In this document: piece after piece, positions 34,010 through 41,603 of the stretch | How the letters are laid out: every line of letters starts with the position of its first letter | Position numbering within the stretch: the first letter of the stretch is position 1 | Assembly: GCF_003816055.1 (NCBI RefSeq) | Contig: NZ_CP033906.1 | Location: 1,736,001 to 1,800,000 of the forward strand | Direction of reading: 5' to 3' | From: Bacillus sp. FJAT-42376 | Lineage (GTDB): Bacteria > Bacillota > Bacilli > Bacillales > Bacillaceae | DNA: 64,000 nucleotides | Translations under genes and position numbers: made by a program | Notes under the pieces: model-generated | Told to the model about the DNA's origin: nothing | Database searches by the model: none | What the model saw: only the letters and a program-made list of their open reading frames with translations

Positions 34010-34150
34010 TTTTAAAGCCATGTTAAACTTGGCTGTTGATTTGCGCCTGTGGGGTCTCACCTGTCTCGCTGCTCTCAGCCCGGAGTCTCACGCCTTCCAC
34101 TCCAATCAATAGGTGTTAAAAATCAACATAAGGCTATAACAGAGCCATTA
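34010..34150. repeat. Dispersed repeat, short copy
   Basis: 'AACTTGGCTGTTGATTT' at the left and 'CCAATCAATAGGTGTTAAAAATCAACAT' broken by indels at the right flank a GC-rich core with 'GGTCTCACCTGTC'. The same ends recur at 45054-45225. A shared AAATCAAC/GTTGATTT pair makes the ends inverted. No gene. Confidence 0.7.
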
Positions 34151-34207
34151 TTAAAAAATGAGAGGCTGAGGAATAAGGGAAAAGTATGTGGCTCATATAA
34201 GGAACGG

Positions 34208-34573
34208 TCATTTTTCACTTTTTTTCACAATGTTTCTCAAATTTCTCGTCAGCTCCACCATAAATTCCAATTCTTCTTTTGTTATTTTCTGCCCGTCTAT
34301 ATAAAAGTTGAAGTTTTCTATAATCGTCGGAGAAGCCAGGTCCATCTCATGAATGAGGGTTTTCTCACTGTCGGAGTACCATTTTTTATCCTCTTCGACA
34401 AAGTAGTCCAGATCTTTAGAGTATACTTCTGCAATCCTTGTAAGGAGGGTTAATGAAGGCTGGTTAATGCCCCGTTCGATTTTGGAAAGATTGCTTGGGT
34501 CATAATTCACTTTTTCAGCCAGGTCTTTTAGGGTATGTCCGTGGCGTTTCCTAAGTTCCTTTATCTTTTTCAT
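34208..34573 (-). CDS. XRE-family transcriptional regulator (121 aa)
   Basis: Residues 1-60 are a Cro/C1 helix-turn-helix ('GHTLKDLAEKVNYDPSNLSK' then 'IERGINQPSLTLL'). A helical C-terminal part 'TKEELEFMVELTRNLRNIV' probably dimerises it. The target is unknown. It faces away from the frameshifted gene at 34771. Confidence 0.85.
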   Translation of the reverse strand: MKKIKELRKRHGHTLKDLAEKVNYDPSNLSKIERGINQPSLTLLTRIAEVYSKDLDYFVEEDKKWYSDSEKTLIHEMDLASPTIIENFNFYIDGQKITKEELEFMVELTRNLRNIVKKSEK

Positions 34574-34770
34574 ATCGCGGATCCCTGCCTTGAAGAGTTT
34601 AATTTTGTCAAAATAGACCTGAAGAGTGGGGTTTTTATCATTTTATTTAACAGGAGAAATTGGTATACACAATTGGGTGATAAATTTTATTCTTTGGTTT
34701 CATTTACCGAAAGATGTATTCATAAGATATCTTTAATAATGAAGCTTTGAAAAAGAAAGGATGGAATGCG

Positions 34771-35195
34771 TTGGACATTGATTTGGCCTCTTTTCTTATG
34801 AAAATCATTCAGGAGTACACAGAAAAATTCGGAGCGCTGCATTTTTCCATCAGAAAAGAGAAGGAAGACTTTGTTTTTTTCACATCAATTCCAGATTGAT
34901 TTCCCTGACCAAGCTGACACCGGAATACATCGGAAGACCTTTCATGGATTTTGATTATCTGAATTCCAGGGGAAAGGATTTTTACCAGTTGGTATATGCC
35001 AGGGCATGGAGCGGAAAAACCATGGTTTATTATATGGTTCCAAACCGAAATGAAAATATTTACTTGCTGTCTATTCTTACACCTGTAAAAAATGGTGATG
35101 AGAACCAGTTTCTGAACGGGCAATGTGCCTGCCTGCAAAAGCAGGAAATGGAATGCCTAAACATTCCTCTGCAAACCTATCAGGCATTTGGATAG
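34771..35195 (+). pseudogene. Frameshifted gene upstream of the ArsR regulator
   Basis: TTG 34771 (AAAGGATGG upstream) opens 'DIDLASFLMKIIQEYTEKFG' and runs 42 codons to a stop at 34897. The frame one base over continues smoothly ('ISLTKLTPEYIGRPFMDFDY', 'AWSGKTMVYYMVPNRNE') to 35195. A seven-T run at 34874-34880 sits at the switch, so a one-base indel (real or a sequencing error) is likely. The restored protein of about 140 residues belongs to no family I recognise. Confidence 0.55.
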
Positions 35196-35244
35196 CAAAA
35201 ACCAACCATTTGACTTCCCGTTTAAAACGATTAAAATAAAAGCC

Positions 35245-35559
35245 ATGGACCTAATAACCATTTTTAAAGCACTTTCTAATGACACACGTTTAAATATATT
35301 AGAGTGGCTTCGGGAACCGGAGAAGCATTTCCAGAAAGCACAGGCTCATTTGCCGAGGGAGGTTAATAAGCAGGGCGGAGTTTGTGTAGGAGATATTCAG
35401 GAAAAAGCAAATCTGTCCCAGTCCACCGTTTCCAATTATTTATCGATGCTCCAGAAAGCCGGTCTGCTCCTTTCAGTCAGGCACGGGCAATGGACGTATT
35501 ACCGCAGAAATGAAGAACTCATACAGGAGCTCTCGAAGTATATCTCAAAGGACCTATAA
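35245..35559 (+). CDS. ArsR-family HTH regulator
   Basis: 104 residues from ATG 35245, or longer if translation starts at 35188; neither has a good ribosome site. The winged helix is 'MDLITIFKALSNDTRLNILEWL' with recognition helix 'ANLSQSTVSNYLSML' and wing 'VRHGQWTYYRRNE'. A 25-residue insertion separates helices 2 and 3. It precedes a pair of YdcZ half-transporters and an operator-like inverted repeat, so it probably controls them. Confidence 0.8.
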   Translation: MDLITIFKALSNDTRLNILEWLREPEKHFQKAQAHLPREVNKQGGVCVGDIQEKANLSQSTVSNYLSMLQKAGLLLSVRHGQWTYYRRNEELIQELSKYISKDL

Positions 35560-35613
35560 AAGGGGAGACTGCTCCGGGTGGACACGTTTTTAGGATTATG
35601 TTAGTCTTGTTGG

Positions 35614-35632
35614 GAGCTATTCCTTATAGCTC
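35614..35632. promoter_or_regulatory. Inverted repeat, candidate ArsR operator
   Basis: GAGCTAT (35614-35620) and ATAGCTC (35626-35632) are perfect arms with a five-base spacer, lying between the ArsR gene and the YdcZ pair. AT-rich sequence and the AAAAGGAGG ribosome site follow. Confidence 0.5.
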
Positions 35633-35696
35633 TATTATTTTGCCTTATATATCGAAAAATCTAAATATACAAATATATAAAAAAGGAGGCACTTAA

Positions 35697-36125
35697 ATGA
35701 AAATATTGTTTTATGCTGCTGCAGTGCTTGCCGGAGTTTCCCTTGCATTTGAAGGAGCGATTGCCGGTCAGCTTGGAACGGTGATCGGTGAGCTTGAGAG
35801 CAGTTATTACATCTTTATGATGGGGACCATTCTTCTGGGTTTGATCACGTTATTCTTCGGCAAAGGGAATCTGGCGAATATTTTTAAAGCCCCTAAATGG
35901 AACCTGACAGGCGGATTGCTCGGAACAGTATACTTAACGATTCTCGTTATAAGCATTCCTTTCGTCGGAATCGGGGTATCCATGGTCTCCGTGATTGTCG
36001 GTCAAATGATCACTTCAATGGTCATCGAACATTTTGGCTGGCTTGGAAGTGAAAAGATCACGATCAGCAAGGAACGGGTTGCAGCGATTGTCTGTATGGG
36101 TGCGGCGCTGTTCTTCATATTTTAG
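35697..36125 (+). CDS. YdcZ/DUF606-family half-transporter, first subunit
   Basis: 142 residues with about five membrane helices; 'AGVSLAFEGAIAGQLG' and 'SVIVGQMITSMVIEHFGWLG' are DMT-superfamily DUF606 features. AAAGGAGG precedes ATG 35697. It pairs with a paralogue 34 bases downstream; together they would form a heterodimeric transporter. Regulated presumably by the ArsR protein upstream. Confidence 0.85.
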   Translation: MKILFYAAAVLAGVSLAFEGAIAGQLGTVIGELESSYYIFMMGTILLGLITLFFGKGNLANIFKAPKWNLTGGLLGTVYLTILVISIPFVGIGVSMVSVIVGQMITSMVIEHFGWLGSEKITISKERVAAIVCMGAALFFIF

Positions 36126-36159
36126 TCTTGAACAACTTCGATCAAACAGGAGGGAAAAT

Positions 36160-36624
36160 ATGAGTATTGTTATGGCCGTATTAGCTCTGTTCGGGGGTGT
36201 GACTCTTAGTGCGCAATCCTCTATCAACGGGGCATTCAGCAAAAAGACCGGCACATTTGAAACATCGTTCTTCACATTTTTAACAGGCTTTATGTTTTTA
36301 ACGGTTATTGTTATTTTTTTCGGCGAGGGAAATATTTTGAACATCCTGGAAGTGCCGAAATGGCAGCTGATTTGTGCGATTCTTGGAACAGCTTACATGT
36401 TTTTGACGGTGCTTTCTGTCCCATTCATTGGAGTAACTGCCGCAAGTATTGCAACTGTCATTGGCCAGCTGGGAGGGAGTATGCTTGTTGACCACTTCGG
36501 CTGGTTTGAGAGCAAGCATATTCCGTTTGATTGGGAGCGTGCTGCCGGCGTTCTGCTCATGATCCTTGCTTTATACTTTATTTTTAAAGGAAATAAGAAA
36601 GCCGCTAAGCAGGCTGCATCATAA
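36160..36624 (+). CDS. YdcZ/DUF606-family half-transporter, second subunit
   Basis: 154 residues from ATG 36160 (AGGAGGG). 'GGVTLSAQSSINGAFSKK' and 'ATVIGQLGGSMLVDHFGWF' repeat the features of the first subunit, and a lysine-rich tail is cytoplasmic. Opposite helix topology between the two is expected for such pairs. Ends at a terminator. Confidence 0.85.
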   Translation: MSIVMAVLALFGGVTLSAQSSINGAFSKKTGTFETSFFTFLTGFMFLTVIVIFFGEGNILNILEVPKWQLICAILGTAYMFLTVLSVPFIGVTAASIATVIGQLGGSMLVDHFGWFESKHIPFDWERAAGVLLMILALYFIFKGNKKAAKQAAS

Positions 36625-36654
36625 AAGAGCTCTTCCGGGAGGGCTCTTTTTTTT
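36624..36654 (+). terminator. Terminator of the YdcZ pair
   Basis: AAGAGC (36625-36630) pairs with GCTCTT (36643-36648), with further CTTCC/GGGAGG pairing inside and a run of Ts. Confidence 0.8.
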
Positions 36655-36720
36655 GTCTGATCAAAGACCGTTTCTGGGCATATGGTATAAGATGGCTATT
36701 AATGGGGAGGAGCGGCTCGT

Positions 36721-37170
36721 ATGTTCAATAAATGGAAAGAACGATTGGAAGAAGTTTCTGTCAATGGATTATCCATACCGATATCAAGCCAAATGCTTGA
36801 ACGGGTCTTTCGTCTGAAAGCGAAGGAGGTTCAAAACTTAAAGGCTGAGATTACGGAGGACTTCGTAAGCTTGAGTGGAACGGTTAAGGTCAAAAAAATG
36901 ATGTTCGAAAAAGACATTCCCATTAAAATTGTTCTTAAGCCGCTCCGGATTGAAAAAAGAACCATCATAATGGAGCTCGTAAAAGTAAAGCCGATGGATA
37001 TCGGATTGATCAATCAAAAGCTGTTGAACAAACCGCCGTTTGCTGAATACAGGGAACGAACAATCAGATTGGACTTGGATGCTTGGGATGCAGTAAGAAG
37101 GATTCCATTTGGCCAATTTAAATCATTTGAAATGAAAAAGGACGCCATTGTTGTGAAAGTATGGATTTAA
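36721..37170 (+). CDS. Uncharacterised protein (149 aa)
   Basis: Not recognised. GGGGAGGAG precedes ATG 36721. The sequence alternates strands such as 'DIPIKIVLKPLRIEKRTIIM' with basic helices, and 'RIPFGQFKSFEMKKDAIVVK' ends it. It has no signal peptide or membrane segment. A lipid-binding (tubular) fold would fit the amphipathic strands, but that is a guess. Ends at a perfect palindromic terminator. Confidence 0.65.
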   Translation: MFNKWKERLEEVSVNGLSIPISSQMLERVFRLKAKEVQNLKAEITEDFVSLSGTVKVKKMMFEKDIPIKIVLKPLRIEKRTIIMELVKVKPMDIGLINQKLLNKPPFAEYRERTIRLDLDAWDAVRRIPFGQFKSFEMKKDAIVVKVWI

Positions 37171-37184
37171 ACCGGCTGGGCAAA

Positions 37185-37218
37185 AAACAAGCATGGGGCA
37201 GCTGCCCCATGCTTGTTT
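37185..37218. terminator. Perfect 34-bp palindrome, bidirectional terminator
   Basis: AAACAAGCATGGGGCAG is followed directly by its exact reverse complement, with no separate loop bases. It starts 15 bases after the 149-residue gene and lies downstream of the convergent mdaB-like gene. Confidence 0.8.
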
Positions 37219-37286
37219 CTATTCGTTTGGTGCGGCTGGCCGGAGTGGAATGCTTAATTAGGCTTAATTTCTCAGGAATAACCATT

Positions 37287-37835
37287 CTATCGAAAAATCC
37301 GGTTCAGATGTTCCCGCAGCTCTGCTACTGCCTTTTCTGCATCAGGATTTTTTACCACGTTGTAGCAGGCAAACGTCGGCAGCTGCTTCATCCCGATGAA
37401 CTGCTGCATTTTGTGAAGATGGAACAATGCTTCATCTACACTTTTTCCTTCAAAAAAATCGTCTTCACGATTGAACGCGGTCTCCGGGGCATTCCAGGTT
37501 ACGGAGAACATATAATGTTTTTCCGTGAATTGTCCTCCCTGGCCATACCTGTCAGAACCTTTGAAGAAAATGTTATCCATATAGACTTGATCGATATAAT
37601 GCTTAAACAGCCCCGGAATACTGAACCAATAAATCGGAGTTTGGAAAATGACAGCGTCTGCCCATTCCCATTTTTTGATTTCCTCCTGTACATCGTAGCC
37701 CATCTGCACAGTCGTTTCCTTCAAGCTAAAACGCTCATTCAGAGTTTCCCGCATGGTTTGGAATAATGTGGAGTTCAATTTTCCTTTTGATTTGCTGTAA
37801 TACTCATGTCCGTTCACAATCAGGATCTTCTTCAT
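37287..37835 (-). CDS. MdaB-type NAD(P)H quinone oxidoreductase
   Basis: A 182-residue flavodoxin-2-fold protein. 'KILIVNGHEYYSKSKGKLN' binds the FAD phosphates; 'ADAVIFQTPIYWFSIPGLFK' and 'SVTWNAPETAF' are typical of MdaB/YwrO. It makes two-electron reductions of quinones. GAGGAGG precedes ATG 37835. Confidence 0.85.
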   Translation of the reverse strand: MKKILIVNGHEYYSKSKGKLNSTLFQTMRETLNERFSLKETTVQMGYDVQEEIKKWEWADAVIFQTPIYWFSIPGLFKHYIDQVYMDNIFFKGSDRYGQGGQFTEKHYMFSVTWNAPETAFNREDDFFEGKSVDEALFHLHKMQQFIGMKQLPTFACYNVVKNPDAEKAVAELREHLNRIFR

Positions 37836-38099
37836 CTTAGTCCTCCTCTTTCACGGTTCATCAAGGGCTAGTATGCGTAAAAAGAAGGATCATGAACAGT
37901 ACGCACTTTCAAGTTCGTAAGGTACAAAAAAGGTATATTTGGCTACTGCTGCATATTGAGAATCAGATTCTAGTTAGATTGCTTCTATAAATTGGGTATA
38001 AGAAATAAAAACAGATTGCAATCATGATCCAAGAGCAGACGATTTTCGTTATATAAGTGAGGGGTATTTTGGGAATAAGACAGCGAGGGAGTGTCACAA

Positions 38100-39056
38100 A
38101 TGAACATTTTACATATAGGAAACAAAGAAAGTGAAGCAGGTATACAGGAAATGGATTGGCCGAATCACATCCAATCAGAGCCTAATCTGTCCTCTGCAGC
38201 AGCTTATAAAAAGAATAAAGTTTCAAAAGGATTTGACTTAGTTCTCATGTCTGAAGAGATTTGGCTGGATTCTCCCTCGAAAGCAGCCATGGAAGTTAAA
38301 AAGAACATTCTTTCTAACGGAGGATGCATTATTGCCATTCTGGAAGATGAGACTTCTGAAAAGGTAAACAGGCTGTACCGGGCAGGGGTAAATGATTATA
38401 TTGTTAAACCGTTAATTGAAAGCAAACTTCTATTCCGGCTGAACCGCATATCACGCGGTAAGGATGAGCTGGATCGGGAAGGTGAATTGCTGCAAGCGAT
38501 CCGTCAGCTGGAAAAAACGAATGAAAAGCTGAAAAGCCTGACGGATCTGGATTCATTAACCGGTATATATAACCGCAGGTTTTTCCATTCCTTTATTTCA
38601 GAACGATGGGAAGGGCAGCGCGATGAAAATTTCTTTGTGATCATGGCGGATATTGATAAGTTTAAAGCATTTAATGATACATACGGACACTTAAAAGGAG
38701 ATCAGTGCCTAAAACAGGTAGCACAAAGCTTGAAAAAGACATCGGATAAGCTCAATGCGATGACGGCGCGCTTCGGCGGAGAAGAGTTCGTTGTCGTCGT
38801 TCATACTCCGGATGGGGAGCAGGTGCTGAGCCTGGCGGAAGAAATCAGGAGCAGCATTGAGAAACTGTGCGTAGCTGATGAAGACTCGGAATGCCCTGCG
38901 AAAGTGACGATCAGCCTCGGTGTTTCGTCGGGGTCACTAAACGGAATTTCCTCTTATAAAGAATTAATTGACCAAGCCGATCAGTGTCTGTACGAAGCAA
39001 AGCGGCTGGGGGGGAATCAGGTGGTCCAGGCTGATATAAAAACAGCGGTTAACTGA
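38100..39056 (+). CDS. GGDEF protein with degenerate receiver domain (diguanylate cyclase)
   Basis: 318 residues from ATG 38100 (GAGGGAG eight bases upstream). Residues 1-125 have a receiver-like fold ending in 'GVNDYIVKPL', but the usual phospho-acceptor Asp is replaced ('FDLVLMSEEIW'). A coiled linker follows, then a GGDEF domain: 'DLDSLTGIYNRRFF', 'MADIDKFKAFNDTYGHLKGD', and active site 'ARFGGEEFVVV'. The catalytic motif is intact, so it should make c-di-GMP. Control must be independent of phosphorylation. Confidence 0.88.
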   Translation: MNILHIGNKESEAGIQEMDWPNHIQSEPNLSSAAAYKKNKVSKGFDLVLMSEEIWLDSPSKAAMEVKKNILSNGGCIIAILEDETSEKVNRLYRAGVNDYIVKPLIESKLLFRLNRISRGKDELDREGELLQAIRQLEKTNEKLKSLTDLDSLTGIYNRRFFHSFISERWEGQRDENFFVIMADIDKFKAFNDTYGHLKGDQCLKQVAQSLKKTSDKLNAMTARFGGEEFVVVVHTPDGEQVLSLAEEIRSSIEKLCVADEDSECPAKVTISLGVSSGSLNGISSYKELIDQADQCLYEAKRLGGNQVVQADIKTAVN

Positions 39057-39128
39057 TCCGGAGATTTAACAGAGCAAAGATTTGATTCGGAAAGTGAAAC
39101 AGAATATTTGGAGAATTGAAAACACGTC

Positions 39129-39534
39129 ATGCGCTGGTCGAATATTTTTGAACTGGAAGCGTTCCTCTTTTTTGAATACGAAAAGATACGATGCTCCATC
39201 CTATGACCCTGGCTGCAATGGCGGAAGGAATAAAGGAACTCCTTACGGAGGCAGGCAGATAAGCTTTGGTGATGTGGGAGCTTCTTACAGCAAAAGACTT
39301 GTATTTAAGAAAAGCGGCGATTGCGCTCTCATTGAGATGCATCCTGCCAGGGAAAGCGGACAAATAGCAATCGATCGGAATGTCCTCGCGAAGGATTATG
39401 CAAAAGCATTTAGTCAGCATATAAAAATCCTCGCCCGATACCAGCGCGATGAAATCGGTGCAGGTATCCTGGAGGGTTTAAAGAAAGCGGAACAAGACCT
39501 GAAACAGGCCGTTCTGGACAGGCAGCGCGGATAA
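39129..39534 (+). pseudogene. Twice-frameshifted gene
   Basis: Three successive frames read as one protein: ATG 39129 'RWSNIFELEAFLFFEYE', then 'HPMTLAAMAEGIKELLTEAG', then 'SFGDVGASYSKRLVFKKSGD' to 'RYQRDEIGAGILEGLKKAEQ' and the stop at 39534. Each switch is in the same direction, equal to a missing base (near 39185 and 39260). A long single frame starting at 39082 covers only the last part sensibly. Family not recognised. Confidence 0.45.
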
Positions 39535-39599
39535 GCCTCTTCTTGGCAAATCCGGATTGCAGTGTCTAAATCCATGCTCAATAAAAAATCAGAGTGGCT

Positions 39600-40285
39600 G
39601 GTCATTATACATATAATCAGGAACGGCCAGATTATGGCGGTGAACGGCTAAATAAAGGGCGCTGCTGGACAGATAAATGGGACAGGCCAAATTAAGGTGC
39701 TGAACGGCCAAAAAAGAGGCGGGATCGGCTAAATTATGGACTGGACCGGCTAGATAAAAGGCGCAGTTGGACAGATAGATGGGACCGGCCAAATTATAAC
39801 GCTGAACGACCAAAAAAGAGGCGGGACCGGCTGAATTAAGGTGTCCAACGGCTAAATAAAGGGCGCTGCTGGCCAGATAAATGGGACCGGCCAAATTAAG
39901 GTACTGAACCGCCAAAAAAGAGGCGGGATCGGCTAAATTAAGGTGTCCAACGGCTAAATAAAAGGTACTGCTGGACAGATAAATGGGACCGGCCAAATTA
40001 AGGTGATGAACGGCCAAAAAGAGGCGGGATCGGCTGAATTAAGGTGTCGAACGGCTAAATAAAGGGCGCTGCTGGACAGATAAATCGGAAAGGCCAAATT
40101 AGTGTGCAGAAGAGCCAAAAAAGAGGCGTGGCCGGCTAAATTAAGGTGTCCAACGGCTAAATAAAGAGCGCTGCTGGCCTGATAAATGGGACAGGCCAAA
40201 TTAAGGTGATGAACGGCCAAAAAAGAGGCAGGATCGGCTAAATTACAGTGTCGACCGGCCAAATCAGGCGCGGAAAAGGCAAATT
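39600..40285. repeat. Tandem array of ~102-bp units, each of five ~20-bp subunits
   Basis: The landmark 'GGCTAAATAAAGGGCGCTGCT' or its variants starts at 39645, 39748, 39850, 39952, 40053 and 40155 (steps of 103, 102, 102, 101, 102). Each unit divides into five subunits of 18-22 bases beginning GGCYAAAT, CAGATAAAT, GGCCAAATTA, GCCAAAAAAGAGG and GGCTAAATTA. The minus strand has long open frames simply because 102 is divisible by three; no ribosome site supports them. It is in the gap before the LacI gene. Confidence 0.9.
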
Positions 40286-40485
40286 AAATAGCGCTCCCAG
40301 ACATATAACCTGCGGCAATTAATCCAGACAGCCTGCATCAGCCGATTGCCTCCCCGCTAGCAGGAATTGCCCAGCAAGCTTAGTAACAGGGGGAATTGCG
40401 CTGGGTAAAAGTGAATGTGCCGGGATAGAAAAATAAGTGTTGCAATCGTTTCCATTCCAGAGTATGATTTACTCATAAACGGGAT

Positions 40486-40499
40486 CCGAAACGTTTTGG
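40486..40499. promoter_or_regulatory. LacI-type operator overlapping its own ribosome site
   Basis: CCGAAACGTTTTGG matches the operators at 41551 and 41570 and overlaps the GGAGG (40498-40502) of the LacI gene, suggesting autoregulation. Confidence 0.7.
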
Positions 40500-40510
40500 A
40501 GGTTTTTGGA

Positions 40511-41527
40511 GTGACGACAATCAAGGATATTGCCAAGGCAGCGGGAGTATCGGTTACAACGGTTTCTAGAGCCTTGAACGGATATTCAGATGTGAATGAA
40601 AAGACGAGAAAGAAAATTATTGAGATCTCTAAACAGCTGAATTACAGTCCTAATATTTTAGCAAGAGGTCTTGTCATGAACAAATCCAAAACCATCGGTC
40701 TGCTCGTTTCCGGATTCAATAAGGAAAGCATAAAAGATAATTTTACGTTTGAAGTTCTTTCAGGGATCAATCAGTATGCGGCAGAAACCGATTATGATCT
40801 TGTTTTATTCAATACGAACTCGACTAAGCAGCGGGAGAAGACGTATGCTCAGCTTTGCCGTGAAAGAAGGGTAGACGGGGTGATTCTGCAGGGCATTAAG
40901 ACGGATGATCCGTATTTGCAGGAAGTAGTGGAAAGCAACATTCCGTGTGTTTTAATTGATATTCCCATTCAGACGGAGAATGTCGGATACGTAACAACCG
41001 ATAATGTATTAGGTGCCGAGAGTGCTGTCCGGCATTTAATAGAGCTGGGTCACCGTCATATCGCTATGGTGAATGGACATGAATTTGCCTTTGTCAGTCA
41101 GGAGCGTCTGGAAGGGTATAAAAATGCCCTCTCTAATGCGGGTATACCTTTTTGTGAAGAGCTCGTTCTAAATGGCTTGTTCCAGGAAGAAGCGTCAAAG
41201 GGAGTGACGGGTCAATTATTACAGGAGCACCCTGAAGTGTCAGCTGTTTTCTGTGCCAGCGACTTAATGGCCATTGGTTCGGTTAAGGCGGCTGCAAAGC
41301 TCGGTCTGTCCGTTCCGGAAGACCTGTCCATTATTGGCTACGACGATATTTTGCTTTCATCCTATCTAACTCCAAGCCTTACAACCATTGCGCAAAATAA
41401 GCAAATGCTCGGCTTTCAGGCGGCAAAACTGCTTACGGATATGCTTGAGAACGGGAGCATGCCATCCCATCTGGTTTTGGACACAGAATTAAAAATCCGC
41501 CAATCAACAGGAAAAGTAAAAAGCTGA
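40511..41527 (+). CDS. LacI/GalR-family regulator of the carbohydrate locus
   Basis: 338 residues from GTG 40511, with GGAGG eight bases upstream. 'TTIKDIAKAAGVSVTTVSRA' is the LacI headpiece, 'NILARGLVMNKSKTIGLLVS' the hinge to the periplasmic-binding-like core, and 'STGKVK' the end. Three near-identical CGAAACGTTT sites lie around it and before the glycosidase gene. It therefore probably represses the debranching enzyme and ABC transporter until a sugar binds. Confidence 0.9.
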   Translation: MTTIKDIAKAAGVSVTTVSRALNGYSDVNEKTRKKIIEISKQLNYSPNILARGLVMNKSKTIGLLVSGFNKESIKDNFTFEVLSGINQYAAETDYDLVLFNTNSTKQREKTYAQLCRERRVDGVILQGIKTDDPYLQEVVESNIPCVLIDIPIQTENVGYVTTDNVLGAESAVRHLIELGHRHIAMVNGHEFAFVSQERLEGYKNALSNAGIPFCEELVLNGLFQEEASKGVTGQLLQEHPEVSAVFCASDLMAIGSVKAAAKLGLSVPEDLSIIGYDDILLSSYLTPSLTTIAQNKQMLGFQAAKLLTDMLENGSMPSHLVLDTELKIRQSTGKVKS

Positions 41528-41550
41528 AGCTGTTTTTTACTACACAAAAT

Positions 41551-41585
41551 CCGAAACGTTTTGGTAAAATCCGAAACGTTTCGGA
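41551..41585. promoter_or_regulatory. Two tandem LacI-type operators before the glycosidase gene
   Basis: CCGAAACGTTTTGG (41551-41564) and the perfect 16-bp palindrome TCCGAAACGTTTCGGA (41570-41585) have centres 20 bases apart, about two helical turns. They lie between the regulator stop and the glycosidase start. Confidence 0.85.
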
Positions 41586-41603
41586 ACAGCCAGGAGGAAC
41601 GAG

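Noticed and set aside
37899..37925. HxlR-type operator (GTAC-N19-GTAC) upstream of the mdaB-like gene
   Set aside because: Only the outer four bases are symmetric; inner positions do not match, so support is too weak.
39589..40262. Two minus-strand open frames of 142 and 102 codons with NLAGPIYL-type repeats
   Set aside because: They follow from the 102-bp repeat length being a multiple of three. There is no ribosome site, and the frame changes between them inside the same array.
40441..40454. cre site upstream of the LacI gene
   Set aside because: TGCAATCGTTTCCA deviates from the cre consensus at two positions, and the true operator CCGAAACGTTTTGG is next to it.
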